A stretch of DNA of 64,000 nt, taken from the NCBI GenBank assembly GCA_046351215.1, contig JAXLYX010000008.1, forward strand, positions 485,517 through 549,516. Reading direction: 5' to 3'. A program made the translations under genes and the position numbers. This document shows, in pieces, positions 8,217 through 17,400 of this stretch. The notes under the pieces were generated by a model that did not search any database, was not told where the DNA came from, and saw only the letters and a program-made list of their open reading frames with translations. Numbering within the stretch: position 1 is the stretch's first letter; every line of letters starts with the position of its first letter. This DNA is from JAXLYX01 sp046351215. Lineage in GTDB: Bacteria > Myxococcota_A > Polyangia > Polyangiales > Houyiibacteriaceae.

Positions 8217-9658
8217 GGGATCTCCGCCTCGACGAGCACGCCCGGCGCGGCGCCGAGGCGTACGACGTAGCGGAAGCCGCCGATCACGTCCTCGAGGTAG
8301 GCCTCGAGCACCCCGTCGCCCTCGAGATCGAAGACGGCGACGACCCGCGCGCGCTCGGGAATCGAGCCTCGATCCGTGAAGCGGAGCCCGTCGGCCCGCG
8401 CGTCGAAGAACGCGAGCCCTTCGACCGGGTCCATCTGGCCACAGCCGTCGGGCACGAGCTTCGCGGCGAAGAGCCGCGCGGGCGCGCCGAACGATTGGAG
8501 CTCCAAGCGGTCGCGGGAGAGACCGCGGACGCCGCTCGGGATCTCGGATTCCTCGGCCTCGTCGCCGAGCTCCTGCCGCAGCTCCGCGAAGGCGTGGTCG
8601 ATCCGCGCGCCTTCGGGGCTCGAAGCGAGGGCGTCCAGGATGGACGTCGCCGTCCGCGCATCCGGCTCCGAGGGCGCGAAGACCACGGGCGCTCCGCCGC
8701 GGCTCGGGACCGCCACGACGCCCTCGCAAGCGCTCGTGAGCTCGGCCGCGTAGTAGGTCACGGTGCCGAGCTCCCAGGCTTCGCGGGCGACCGCCGCGGG
8801 CCGCATCGCGGGCTCGCCCTCGAAATCGCCCTGGCCGAGCCAGTGATTGACCGTGCCGAAGTGCGGGACGAGAGCGCGCACGAGCCGAACGCGGCCGAGA
8901 CGCCCGTCGCAGACGGAAGACGCGCCGACCACGCGGACCGAGCTGCCCTCGAGCGAGGCGAGCGACTCGGGGACGTTCGTCGCGTCGCGCGCCACGGCCA
9001 CCGGCACCGCGTTCGCCGCCGTGACGAGGCCCGGCGCCTCCTTGCCCGCATCGCCGCTCGCCCGTCCGAGCAGGGCCACCTTCGCGTTCGTCCCGACGAT
9101 CACGGGGAAGAGACCCCGGCTCGCGAGCTCCGTCGCGGCGCTCGCGGGGCGCGAGGCGAGCATCTCCTCTTGGGCGATCCGGAGCGCGCCGCCCTCCCGG
9201 ACGACGAGGAAGCGCTTCGGACCGGTGTCGGCGAAGCGAGCCGAGGACCAGGTCTGGACGACGTCGACGACCGCGCTCGTCGAGGACTTCGCGATCCTCA
9301 CCTGATCGAGCGAGACGACCATCGGACGCTCGAACATGCGTCGCCGATCGGCGAGCCATCCCTTGCGATCGAGCGCGACGACCCGCTCCCGCGTCCTCCG
9401 CACACCGTGGAAGCGCTGGGCGTAGAGAGCCTGGTACGCCTCGAAGTCGCCACGGTTCTGGGCCGCGAGCCAGGCGTCGAGGAGCGCGTTCACCTCGGCG
9501 TCCGCGAGGGCCTGGGAGGGGCTGGCGGCGGGGGCAGGCGCGGCGGCGGCGGGGGCGGCCGTCGACGGCCGGGTGGCCGGGCGAGGGCGCTCGTCCCGGC
9601 TCGGGCCACAGGCAGCGGAGAGGAGGACGACCAGGGCGAGGACCGGACGAGGCGTCAT
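8195..9658 (-). CDS. Lipoprotein with NTF2/SnoaL-like domain
   Basis: Predicted protein of 487 aa. The start was placed at the ATG that begins a lipoprotein signal, MTPRPVLALVVLLSAACGPS (lipobox SAAC). An Ala/Pro-rich linker follows. Then comes a segment LLDAWLAAQNRGDFEAYQALYAQRF...GWLADRRRMFERPM with the spacing of an NTF2-like fold, as in many secreted DUF4440/SnoaL-type proteins. The remaining 330 residues contain beta-rich stretches without recognisable enzymes and end EIPYFDCPC, suggesting a C-terminal disulfide. Likely anchored at the outer membrane or periplasmic. It stands alone on the minus strand, divergent from the MacAB-TolC operon with about 100 bp between. Confidence 0.83.
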   Translation of the reverse strand: MTPRPVLALVVLLSAACGPSRDERPRPATRPSTAAPAAAAPAPAASPSQALADAEVNALLDAWLAAQNRGDFEAYQALYAQRFHGVRRTRERVVALDRKGWLADRRRMFERPMVVSLDQVRIAKSSTSAVVDVVQTWSSARFADTGPKRFLVVREGGALRIAQEEMLASRPASAATELASRGLFPVIVGTNAKVALLGRASGDAGKEAPGLVTAANAVPVAVARDATNVPESLASLEGSSVRVVGASSVCDGRLGRVRLVRALVPHFGTVNHWLGQGDFEGEPAMRPAAVAREAWELGTVTYYAAELTSACEGVVAVPSRGGAPVVFAPSEPDARTATSILDALASSPEGARIDHAFAELRQELGDEAEESEIPSGVRGLSRDRLELQSFGAPARLFAAKLVPDGCGQMDPVEGLAFFDARADGLRFTDRGSIPERARVVAVFDLEGDGVLEAYLEDVIGGFRYVVRLGAAPGVLVEAEIPYFDCPC

Positions 9659-9761
9659 GGGCCGACGATCGCATCGGCGCCGCCCTGCGCGGAAGACCCC
9701 CTTCACACTTCTTCACGATCGCTTCGCTGCCCCGCGTCGCGGGCGAGGCTAGCCTACGTCC

Positions 9762-10982
9762 ATGACCTCCGACGCGACCGAGAGAGCACGCGCCCTCGGC
9801 ATCCCGAGCCCACGTCCCGTCCTCTTCCGTCTGGCGATCGTCTTCGTCGTCCTCCTCGTCGTCGGCGCGGGGGTCGCGGTGTACCTGCGTAGCCGGACGA
9901 CGCCCACCGTGAGCTACGTCACCTCGCCGACGCGCCGGGGCGGGATCACCTCGGTCGTCACCGCGACCGGCTCGCTCTCCGCGACCGATACCGTGACGAT
10001 CGGCGCCGAGATCAGCGGCCGCGTGCGAGCGGTGCACGTCGACGAGAACGATCGCGTGACCCGGGGACAGCTCCTGCTCGAGCTCGATGCGACGCTCTAC
10101 GAGTCGGGCGTCCGGGAGTCGGCGGCGAACGTCGCCGCGGCGGAGGCGACGCTCGCGCTCGCGCGCGCGACCTTCGAGGAAGCCTCGGCCACGGAGTCGC
10201 GCACCCGCACCCTCCGCGAGCAGGACCTCGCGTCGGAGCAGGATCGGGTCTCGAGCCACGCGGCCGCCGCCCGCGCGACGGCGGAGGTCGCGAGCGCGCA
10301 GGCGAGGCTCGGCGTGAGCCGCGAGGCGCTCCGGCAGGCGCGCACGAACCTCGAGCGGACGCGCATCGTCTCGCCGATCGACGGGGTCGTGCTCTCGCGC
10401 TCGGTGGAGCCGGGCCAGACGGTCGTCGCCTCGCTGCAGGCGCCCGTCCTCTTCGAGCTCGCGGAGGATCTGCGGCGCATGCGTCTCCGCGTCCGCGTGG
10501 ACGAGGCCGACGTCGGGCACGTGCACGAGGGCCAGCACGCGACGTTCACCGTCGACGCCTATCCCGAGCGGACGTTCCAGGCAACCGTGACCAAGCTCCT
10601 CCTCGCGCCCGAGACCGTGAACGGCGTCGTCACCTACGAGGCCACGATGGCCGTCGACAACTCGGAGCTCCTCCTGCGCCCCGGCATGACGGCGACTGCT
10701 TCGATCGTGACGGAGCGCAGGGAGGGGGGATTGCTCGTCCCGAACGCCGCGCTCCGCTACGAGCCGACGGTCATCCGGAGCTTCGGCGGCGGATCGTCGC
10801 GCGCACCGGCCCGCGATCCGCGCGCCCACGTCTACCTGGTCCGCGGCGGACGCCCCGTGAAGGTGCACGTGACCGTGCTCGCCTCCGACGAGACGACGAG
10901 CGAGATCCGGGGCTCCGGCATCCGCGAGGGCACGGAGGTCGTCGTCGACCAGACGTCGGCGCGTCCCGGAGGCAGGCCGTGA
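9762..10982 (+). CDS. MacA-like periplasmic adaptor (HlyD/RND-MFP family)
   Basis: Predicted protein of 406 aa, first gene of a four-gene export operon. One N-terminal transmembrane anchor (LAIVFVVLLVVGAGVAVYL) is followed by the first lipoyl half (ISGRVRAVHVDENDRVTRGQLLLELD). A long alpha-hairpin rich in Ala, Glu and Arg comes next, then the second lipoyl half (RIVSPIDGVVLSRSVEPGQTV), and beta-barrel and membrane-proximal domains. Adaptors of this type link the MacB ABC pump to a TolC duct. Its TGA stop overlaps the GTG start of the next gene (GTGA), indicating translational coupling. Confidence 0.93.
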   Translation: MTSDATERARALGIPSPRPVLFRLAIVFVVLLVVGAGVAVYLRSRTTPTVSYVTSPTRRGGITSVVTATGSLSATDTVTIGAEISGRVRAVHVDENDRVTRGQLLLELDATLYESGVRESAANVAAAEATLALARATFEEASATESRTRTLREQDLASEQDRVSSHAAAARATAEVASAQARLGVSREALRQARTNLERTRIVSPIDGVVLSRSVEPGQTVVASLQAPVLFELAEDLRRMRLRVRVDEADVGHVHEGQHATFTVDAYPERTFQATVTKLLLAPETVNGVVTYEATMAVDNSELLLRPGMTATASIVTERREGGLLVPNAALRYEPTVIRSFGGGSSRAPARDPRAHVYLVRGGRPVKVHVTVLASDETTSEIRGSGIREGTEVVVDQTSARPGGRP

Positions 10983-11701
10983 AAGGCGAGCCCCTCCTCG
11001 AGCTGCGGAACGTCACCCGCGTCTACGGGCGGGGCGACACCGAGGTGCGCGCGCTCGACGGAGTCGATCTCCTCCTCACGGAGGGCGAGTTCGTCGCCGT
11101 GATGGGGACGAGCGGCTCCGGGAAGTCGACCTGCATGAACGTGCTCGGCTTCCTCGATTCGCCTTCGTCCGGCGAGTACCTCTTCCGCGGCGTGCCCGTC
11201 GCCGATCTCGGCCGCGACGAGCGCGCGCTCGTGCGTCGCGTGCACGTCGGTTTCGTGTTCCAGGGCTTCCATCTGTTGCCGCGGACGACGGCGGTCGAGA
11301 ACGTGGAGCTGCCGTTGCTCTACCGGAAGATGTCGGCCCGCGAGCGCAGGCAGAAGGCCCTCGCGGCGCTCGAGCGCGTCGGGCTCGAATCGCGCGCGCA
11401 CCACGCGCCGAACGAGCTCTCCGGCGGTCAGCAGCAACGCGTCGCGATCGCACGGGCGCTCGTCGGCGATCCGACCCTCCTCCTCGCGGACGAGCCCACG
11501 GGCAACCTCGACAGCGTGAAGAGCCACGAGATCATGGACCTCTTCGTCTCGCTGAACCGCGACGCGGGCCTCACCATCGTGCTCGTCACGCACGAGGCCG
11601 ACGTCGCGGCCTACGCGAAGCGACGCGTCGTCTTCCGCGACGGTCGCATCCTCTCGGACGACGGCGAGTCCGCGTCCCGGACCACGGAGGCCCGCGCATG
11701 A
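10979..11701 (+). CDS. MacB-type ABC transporter ATPase subunit
   Basis: Predicted protein of 240 aa. A complete LolD/MacB-like ATP-binding cassette: Walker A GTSGSGKST, Q-loop FVFQGFHLLPRTTAVENVELPL, signature LSGGQQQRVAIARAL, Walker B LLLADEPTGNLD and the H-loop VLVTHE. It powers the mechanotransmission cycle that pushes substrates from the periplasm through the outer-membrane duct. The GTG start overlaps the adaptor stop by 4 bp, and its own stop overlaps the permease ATG (ATGA). In E. coli MacB the ATPase and permease are one chain; here they are split, as in many other phyla. Confidence 0.95.
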   Translation: MKGEPLLELRNVTRVYGRGDTEVRALDGVDLLLTEGEFVAVMGTSGSGKSTCMNVLGFLDSPSSGEYLFRGVPVADLGRDERALVRRVHVGFVFQGFHLLPRTTAVENVELPLLYRKMSARERRQKALAALERVGLESRAHHAPNELSGGQQQRVAIARALVGDPTLLLADEPTGNLDSVKSHEIMDLFVSLNRDAGLTIVLVTHEADVAAYAKRRVVFRDGRILSDDGESASRTTEARA

Positions 11702-12906
11702 TCGGCAGCGCCCTCGGCATCGCCCTGCGCACGATCCGCCGCAATCCGATGCGCTCGTTCCTCACGATGCTCGGAGTGGTGATCGGCGTCGCTTCGGTCG
11801 TCTCGATGGTCACGCTCGGCCGCGCCGCGACCGCCCGCGTCACGGCGGACATCGCGAGCTTCGGTCAGAACCTCCTCGTCGTCTCCCCGGGCGCGGATCG
11901 CCACGGCCCCGGCGGCCCCTCGGCGGCGCCGCCCTTCGAGATGGCCGACGTGCGGGCGATCGCCCGCGACATCCCCGGCCTCGTCGCCGTCGCGCCGAGC
12001 GCCGGCACGAGCGAGCGCGTGATCTACGGCAACAAGAATTGGCGGACGACGCTCGTGGGCTCGACGAACGACTACCTCGTCGCGCGGAGCTTCGAGCTCG
12101 GCTCGGGCCGGAGCTTCACCGAGGGCGAGCTCCGCTCGGGCACGCCGGTCTGCCTCGTCGGGGACACCGTCCGGCGCGAGCTCTTCGGCACGGGCGATCC
12201 GCTCGACGCGACGGTGCGCCTCGGACGCGTCGCCTGCCGCATCGTCGGAACCCTCGCTTCGAAGGGCCAGGCCGCGCTCGGCAGCGACCAGGACGACATC
12301 GTGATCGTCCCGCTGACCGCGTACCAACGCCGCATCGCGGGCTCGGACGACGTCACCGTGATCTTCGTCTCCGTCAGCACGGACTCGAGCTTGACCGAGA
12401 CCCAGCGCCACATCCGCGAGCTGATGCGCAAGAGGCGAATCCGGCGGGCGAGCGAGGACGACGACTTCGCCGTCCGGGATCTCTCCGAGGTGACGCAGAT
12501 GGTCGAGAGCGTGACCGGCGTGCTCACGGCCCTCCTCGCGGCGATCGCGGCCGTGAGCCTGGTCGTCGGAGGCATCGGCATCATGAACATCATGCTCGTC
12601 TCGGTGACGGAGCGGACACGCGAGATCGGCCTCCGGCTCGCGGTCGGCGCCCTCGCGCGCGACGTGCTCCTGCAATTCCTCGTCGAGTCCGTGACGATCT
12701 CGTCGCTCGGAGGGCTGCTCGGGGTCGCCGTCGGCCTCGGCGGAAGCGCCCTCGCGACGAAGAAGCTCGACCTGCCCTTCGTCTTCGATCCCGCGGTGGT
12801 GGTGGTGGCCTTCGTCTTCGCCGCCTTCGTCGGGATCTTCTTCGGACTCTACCCCGCGTTCCGGGCCTCGAGGCTCGATCCGATCGAGGCGCTTCGTCAT
12901 GAGTGA
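11698..12906 (+). CDS. MacB-type ABC transporter permease (FtsX domain)
   Basis: Predicted protein of 402 aa with the type VII ABC topology. There is one N-terminal transmembrane helix (MRSFLTMLGVVIGVASVVSMVTL), a large periplasmic domain of about 230 residues, and three C-terminal helices. The FtsX signature VGGIGIMNIMLVSVTERTREIGLRLAVGA is intact. The C-terminus LYPAFRASRLDPIEALRHE is the standard MacB/LolC ending. It works with the preceding ATPase and adaptor. The start overlaps the ATPase stop by 4 bp, and the TolC-like gene begins 8 bp before its stop. Confidence 0.95.
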   Translation: MIGSALGIALRTIRRNPMRSFLTMLGVVIGVASVVSMVTLGRAATARVTADIASFGQNLLVVSPGADRHGPGGPSAAPPFEMADVRAIARDIPGLVAVAPSAGTSERVIYGNKNWRTTLVGSTNDYLVARSFELGSGRSFTEGELRSGTPVCLVGDTVRRELFGTGDPLDATVRLGRVACRIVGTLASKGQAALGSDQDDIVIVPLTAYQRRIAGSDDVTVIFVSVSTDSSLTETQRHIRELMRKRRIRRASEDDDFAVRDLSEVTQMVESVTGVLTALLAAIAAVSLVVGGIGIMNIMLVSVTERTREIGLRLAVGALARDVLLQFLVESVTISSLGGLLGVAVGLGGSALATKKLDLPFVFDPAVVVVAFVFAAFVGIFFGLYPAFRASRLDPIEALRHE

Positions 12907-14437
12907 GCTCCGCACGAGACGACATCGGCTGTCGCGCGCCCTCGCCGCGACGGCGCTCTTCGCGCTCGCGTCGCCCGTGTCGGCCGACGAGCCGCCCGCG
13001 TCTTCGGAAGGCGAGCTCCCGGTCACGCAGGCGGACGTGGTGACGCGGGTCGTCGAGGAGAACCCGACCGTGCGCTCGGCCGTGCTCTCCCTCCGCTCGG
13101 CGGAGCGATTGGTGACCTCCGAGGAGCATCGCTACGGCTGGACGTTCCGGGCCGATACCGACGCGAACATCGGCCGGATCCCTTCGCTCGCGATCGGCCA
13201 GGTCGTCGTGCCGACGGCCCAGACCTTCAGCCTCGGCGCGCAATTCTCGCGGACCTTCGCGGCCGGCACCACGCTCACGGCGCGCCTCGACGCGAACCGC
13301 TCGGTCCGGAAGATCCAGGCGATCCCGACCATGCCCTCGATCACGCTGCTCGGGCCGGGCTATGGCGCGAATCTCTCGCTCACGGTCGCCCAGCCCCTCC
13401 TCCGTGGGTTCGGGCGGACGGTCGGCCTCGCGTCCCGGGACTCGGCTCGCTTCGATCGCGATCGCGCGCAGCATGCGGCCGAGAAGGTGGCGAGCCAGAC
13501 GCTCTCGAACGCGCTCGTCGCCTATTGGGAGCTCTGGTACGCCGGCCGTTCGCTCGAGATCCAGCGCGCGGCGCTCGCGCTCGCGGAGCGGCAGCGCGAG
13601 GATGCGCGGGCGCGTGCGCGGGCCGGCGCCCTGTCCGGAGCGGACGCCCTCGAGTTCGATTCGCGCGTGGCCGAGCTCGCCGAGGCCGTGATCGCGGGCG
13701 AGCAGACGCTCGCGGCGCGGAGGAGCGACCTCGTCCGCCTCGTCGGCGTCGTCTCGGGCGCCTCGACGCCGAGCGCGCTGGTCGCATCCGAATCGCCGGA
13801 CGACGCGCTCGACGACCTCCCTCCCGGGGCCGTCGATGCGGCGGTCGAGAGCTCGCCGGAGCTCGCGGAGATACAGGCGCAGATCGACGCGGCGCGGCGC
13901 AACGCCCTCGTGGCCGGGGACTCGCTCCGTCCGCGCCTCGATGCGACCGCCACACTCACGGCGCACGGCATGGGGTACGACGATCCCGCGCGGGCCGCCG
14001 AGCAGCTCGGCACCCTCGGGGCCCTGCAGGCGACGATCGGCGTCGTCTACGAGGGCGCGCTCGATCAGACCCGCCGTCGCGAGGAGAAGGCACGCGCGGA
14101 GATCGCGGTGCAGCAGGCGGAGCAGACCTACGCGGACGCGCTCGTGCGCCTGACGGCCGAGGTGCGCGCGCAGACCGTCGCCTTCGAGGGCGCCGTGCGT
14201 CGGGCGGGCGTGGCGGCGGATACGGTCGCCGTGGCGCGGCGCCTCTCGGAGGCCGAGAGTCAGCGGTTCAACGCGGGCGCGATCGCCCTCCTGCCGGTGC
14301 TGCAGGCGGACGAGACGCTGCGCCAGGCCGAGCTCCGCGAGGCGCGCGCCCGGGTCGACGCGCGCATCGCGCTCGTGCGGCTCCAGCATCTCTCGGGGAG
14401 GCTGCTCGAGCGGTGGTCGGCTCGGCTGCCGGAGTGA
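12899..14437 (+). CDS. TolC-family outer-membrane efflux protein
   Basis: Predicted protein of 512 aa with a Sec signal peptide (RALAATALFALASPVSADE). Two long alpha-helical hairpin repeats contain LVAYWELWYAGRSLEIQRAALALAERQREDARARA and a second-half equivalent near RRAGVAADTVAVARRLSEAESQRFNAGAIALL. These are typical of TolC/OprM ducts. It would complete the MacAB tripartite pump encoded upstream. The start overlaps the permease stop by 8 bp. The gene ends 12 bp before a perfect 11-bp hairpin that probably terminates the operon. Confidence 0.93.
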   Translation: MSELRTRRHRLSRALAATALFALASPVSADEPPASSEGELPVTQADVVTRVVEENPTVRSAVLSLRSAERLVTSEEHRYGWTFRADTDANIGRIPSLAIGQVVVPTAQTFSLGAQFSRTFAAGTTLTARLDANRSVRKIQAIPTMPSITLLGPGYGANLSLTVAQPLLRGFGRTVGLASRDSARFDRDRAQHAAEKVASQTLSNALVAYWELWYAGRSLEIQRAALALAERQREDARARARAGALSGADALEFDSRVAELAEAVIAGEQTLAARRSDLVRLVGVVSGASTPSALVASESPDDALDDLPPGAVDAAVESSPELAEIQAQIDAARRNALVAGDSLRPRLDATATLTAHGMGYDDPARAAEQLGTLGALQATIGVVYEGALDQTRRREEKARAEIAVQQAEQTYADALVRLTAEVRAQTVAFEGAVRRAGVAADTVAVARRLSEAESQRFNAGAIALLPVLQADETLRQAELREARARVDARIALVRLQHLSGRLLERWSARLPE

Positions 14438-14448
14438 GCCACTACTCG

Positions 14449-14476
14449 CCGCGAGTCGGCACGCGCCGACTCGCGG
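14449..14476. terminator. Strong GC hairpin between convergent genes
   Basis: CCGCGAGTCGG, a 6-nt loop, then CCGACTCGCGG: a perfect 11-bp stem located 12 bp after the TolC stop and 18 bp before the stop of the opposite-strand phosphoesterase. It lacks a U-tract, as is common in high-GC genomes, and could serve both strands. Confidence 0.65.
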
Positions 14477-14494
14477 GGGAGCTCGAGGCGCCGC

Positions 14495-17400
14495 TCACAC
14501 GAACGTGACGTAGAGCCGCTCCTCGCCGACCGAGAAGACCGGCGTCAGGCCGTTCACCGGAGAGCCATGGAACTTCGCCGCATCGCTCGGTTGGAGCTGC
14601 GCCGAGCGAATCAGCAGCTGCGGGACGCCTGAGCTCACGTCCGTGCCGACGAACGCCACGTTCACGAGGCCGCCCGTCGGAAGACTCAGCTCGTTCTCCA
14701 CGAAGAGATGCGTCGGATTCGAACCGACCGCGAACGTCAGGGTCGGCTCGAGGCCGTTCATGATCGCGAGCACGAGCGTTCCGAGCTTCAGCTCCTCGAG
14801 CGCGCTGCCGTCGACCTCGAGGCGGCCGCCCTCGAGCCTCACCGTCGCGGCGTCGCCTTCGGCTTGTTCCGTGAAGCGCACGTAGCCCGCGGCGCCGCCG
14901 TTCGTCCCGGCCTCCGCGACGATCGTCGCGCGCTCCGCGCTCGAATGGTTCTGGAAGAGCGTGTAGCCGCCGGGTGCACCGAACGCCGTGCCGCCGTAGT
15001 TGCGGATGAACGCGTCGCCTCCGAGGGGGCCCGGCTTTCCGTTGTCGTCCTTCCGCTGGTAGTTCACGTAGGCGAAGCGCGTGTAACCGGCCTGCGCACC
15101 CGCGCAGGCCCCGGGGAAGTTGTGGATCTTCGCGCGCGCGGCCGTCGGTCGGTAGTACGGCCAGTTGCCCGTGGTCGCGAAGAGCGTGTAGCCGGCGCCG
15201 GTCTCGTTCGCCGTGCTCGTCCCGCAGTTCTCGATCACGGCCGTGCCCGCATCGCCGGCTCCGTACTGACCCGTGAACTCGGTATGCCCGCCACCGCCGG
15301 AAGGCGCGCTCTCGGCTCCGAGATTCTTCAGCGTCGCGTTGCCCGCGGTCGCGCCGAAGCCGGCGGCCATGTAGGGCGAGTTGTTGTTGAAGCTGGTCAC
15401 GCCACCGTAGCCGGCCGTGGCAGCGTGATTGAAGATCACCGCCTCGCCGGCCGTAGCGCGACCGTCGAACGCGGTGTCGCCGCCATTGCCCTTGGCCCCG
15501 GTCGCGCCGTGGTTCTCGATGCGGCAGCGGTCGGCGGAGCTGTTGCCGTAGAACTGCGTGTTGCCGCCATCGCCGACGGTGCCGCCCGCGTTGGTGAAGC
15601 GCGCGATGCCGGCCGTCGCCTCGTCGTAGAAGACCACGTTGCCGAACGTGTCGGAATCGGGCCCCGTGCTGCCCGAGATCTCGAACGTCGCCGCGTCGGC
15701 CGTGCTGCGGTCGAGGAAGCGCACCTCGGAGCCGACGGTCGAGTAGGGACCCGGCGGCAGCGCACCGGTGCGCACGACGAAGCGGGCCGCGCCTGCACGC
15801 GTGCGCTGGTGGAAGGCGATGATGCCGCCGCTCTGGGAGCGCGGCACGGAAGGCGCGGTCTCGTAGGTGATGGTCTCGTCGCCCGCGCTCGCCTCGTTGA
15901 CGAAGGAGAGCTGCACGTCGGTGGTCGCCACGCTGGTCGCCGCGACGCGGAAGAGCTGACGCTTGCCCGAGCGATTCCGCACGCCATCGCCCGCGATCGT
16001 CAGCGTCGGCGTCGTGGGCGCCGCCTGCTCGAAGAGCAGCTCGTAGGCCTGGGCAGACTCGTCGAAGACGATCGAGTCGACCTGCTGCGCGTCGTCGTAC
16101 GCGAAGCGGATCGCGCGCACCTCGCTGCTCGAGAACGTCGCGACGTCGGTCGGCAGCTTGCCGCCTTCCCAACACGCGGTGTCGGTCCACGCGCCATACG
16201 GCGGCTGCGCCTTCCACGTCGCCGAGACCGGCGCCGGTGCCGTGACGACGATCGGATCCGTGTTCGGATAGTTGGAGTCCGTGGCGCGCACCAGCGTCGG
16301 CGTGTCGGTGCGCGGCGTGTCGAGCGTGAGCACGCCCTGGAACGTCGGCGCCGCGGCGACGCGCTCCCCGAGGCCCCAGCGCTCCTTCGGGATGCCGAAC
16401 CAGGACAGGACCGTCGCCGCGATCGACGTCGCATCGTAGGGCGTCGTCGGATCGTCCGAGCGGAAGACGGTATTCGCCTGGACCAGGGGCGAGATCACCA
16501 GCGTCGGCACGCGGGCGCCCGTGGTGTCGAAGCCGTAGCCGTCGTCGCCGTCGTTCGGCCACGCGCGCTTCATCGGATGAGCGGGCACGTGGTCGTACAT
16601 CCCGCCGCCCTTGCTGAAGCTCACCACCAGCAGCGTCTCGTTCCAGCACGGGCTCTGGCGCAGCGCGTCGTAGATGTTCTGTAGCCCCTGCTCGCCCGGC
16701 AGCACGTCGCCGCCCGGATGGTACGAGGTGAACATGCCCGAGGGATCGACCCATACCGGCTCGAGGAAGGAGAACGCCGGCAGCTCGCCGCGCGCCGCGA
16801 CCTGGAAGAAGCTCTTGATCGGCTGCACGTAGCGTTGCCAGCTCTTGTCGACCGAGGGCAGCTCGCCCTCGAGGAAGAGGTTGTACGTGTAGGGCTCGTT
16901 CTCCCAGAGCACCGAGTAGTAGATCGCCCAGTCGAGGATCCCGTTGTTGGCGAGCACCTTCCACATCGACTGACGATGCGGCGTCTTCGAGAAGTAGGCG
17001 TAGGCGTTCCCGCCCTCGTACGTCGACGTGATGTCGTACGCCGAGCCCGAGGCGAGCGTCGCCCGATTCGTGGTGGTCCCTCCCGCTTCGCTGCAGAACC
17101 ACATGTCCGAGAGCGCATACGCCGAGGCGAGACCGCTCATCACGCCGAGCTGATCCGGCGTGAAGCCGCCCATCACCTCGGTGAGCGCGTTGTTGCGCAC
17201 GAAGCCGCGCATGTCGGCGCGCTCGCCCGCGGCATACGCCGGATAGCCGGCCGACCATTGCTGACGGATCGCGTCGGGCGTGCCGTGGAAGGGATCGACG
17301 GTCGGCGAGACCAGCGTCACCGACGGGCCGATGCCGCCGTGCGCCACCTTGTACTGATGGTGCTCGACGCCCGCGGAGTCGGGATTCGAATGGTGATAGC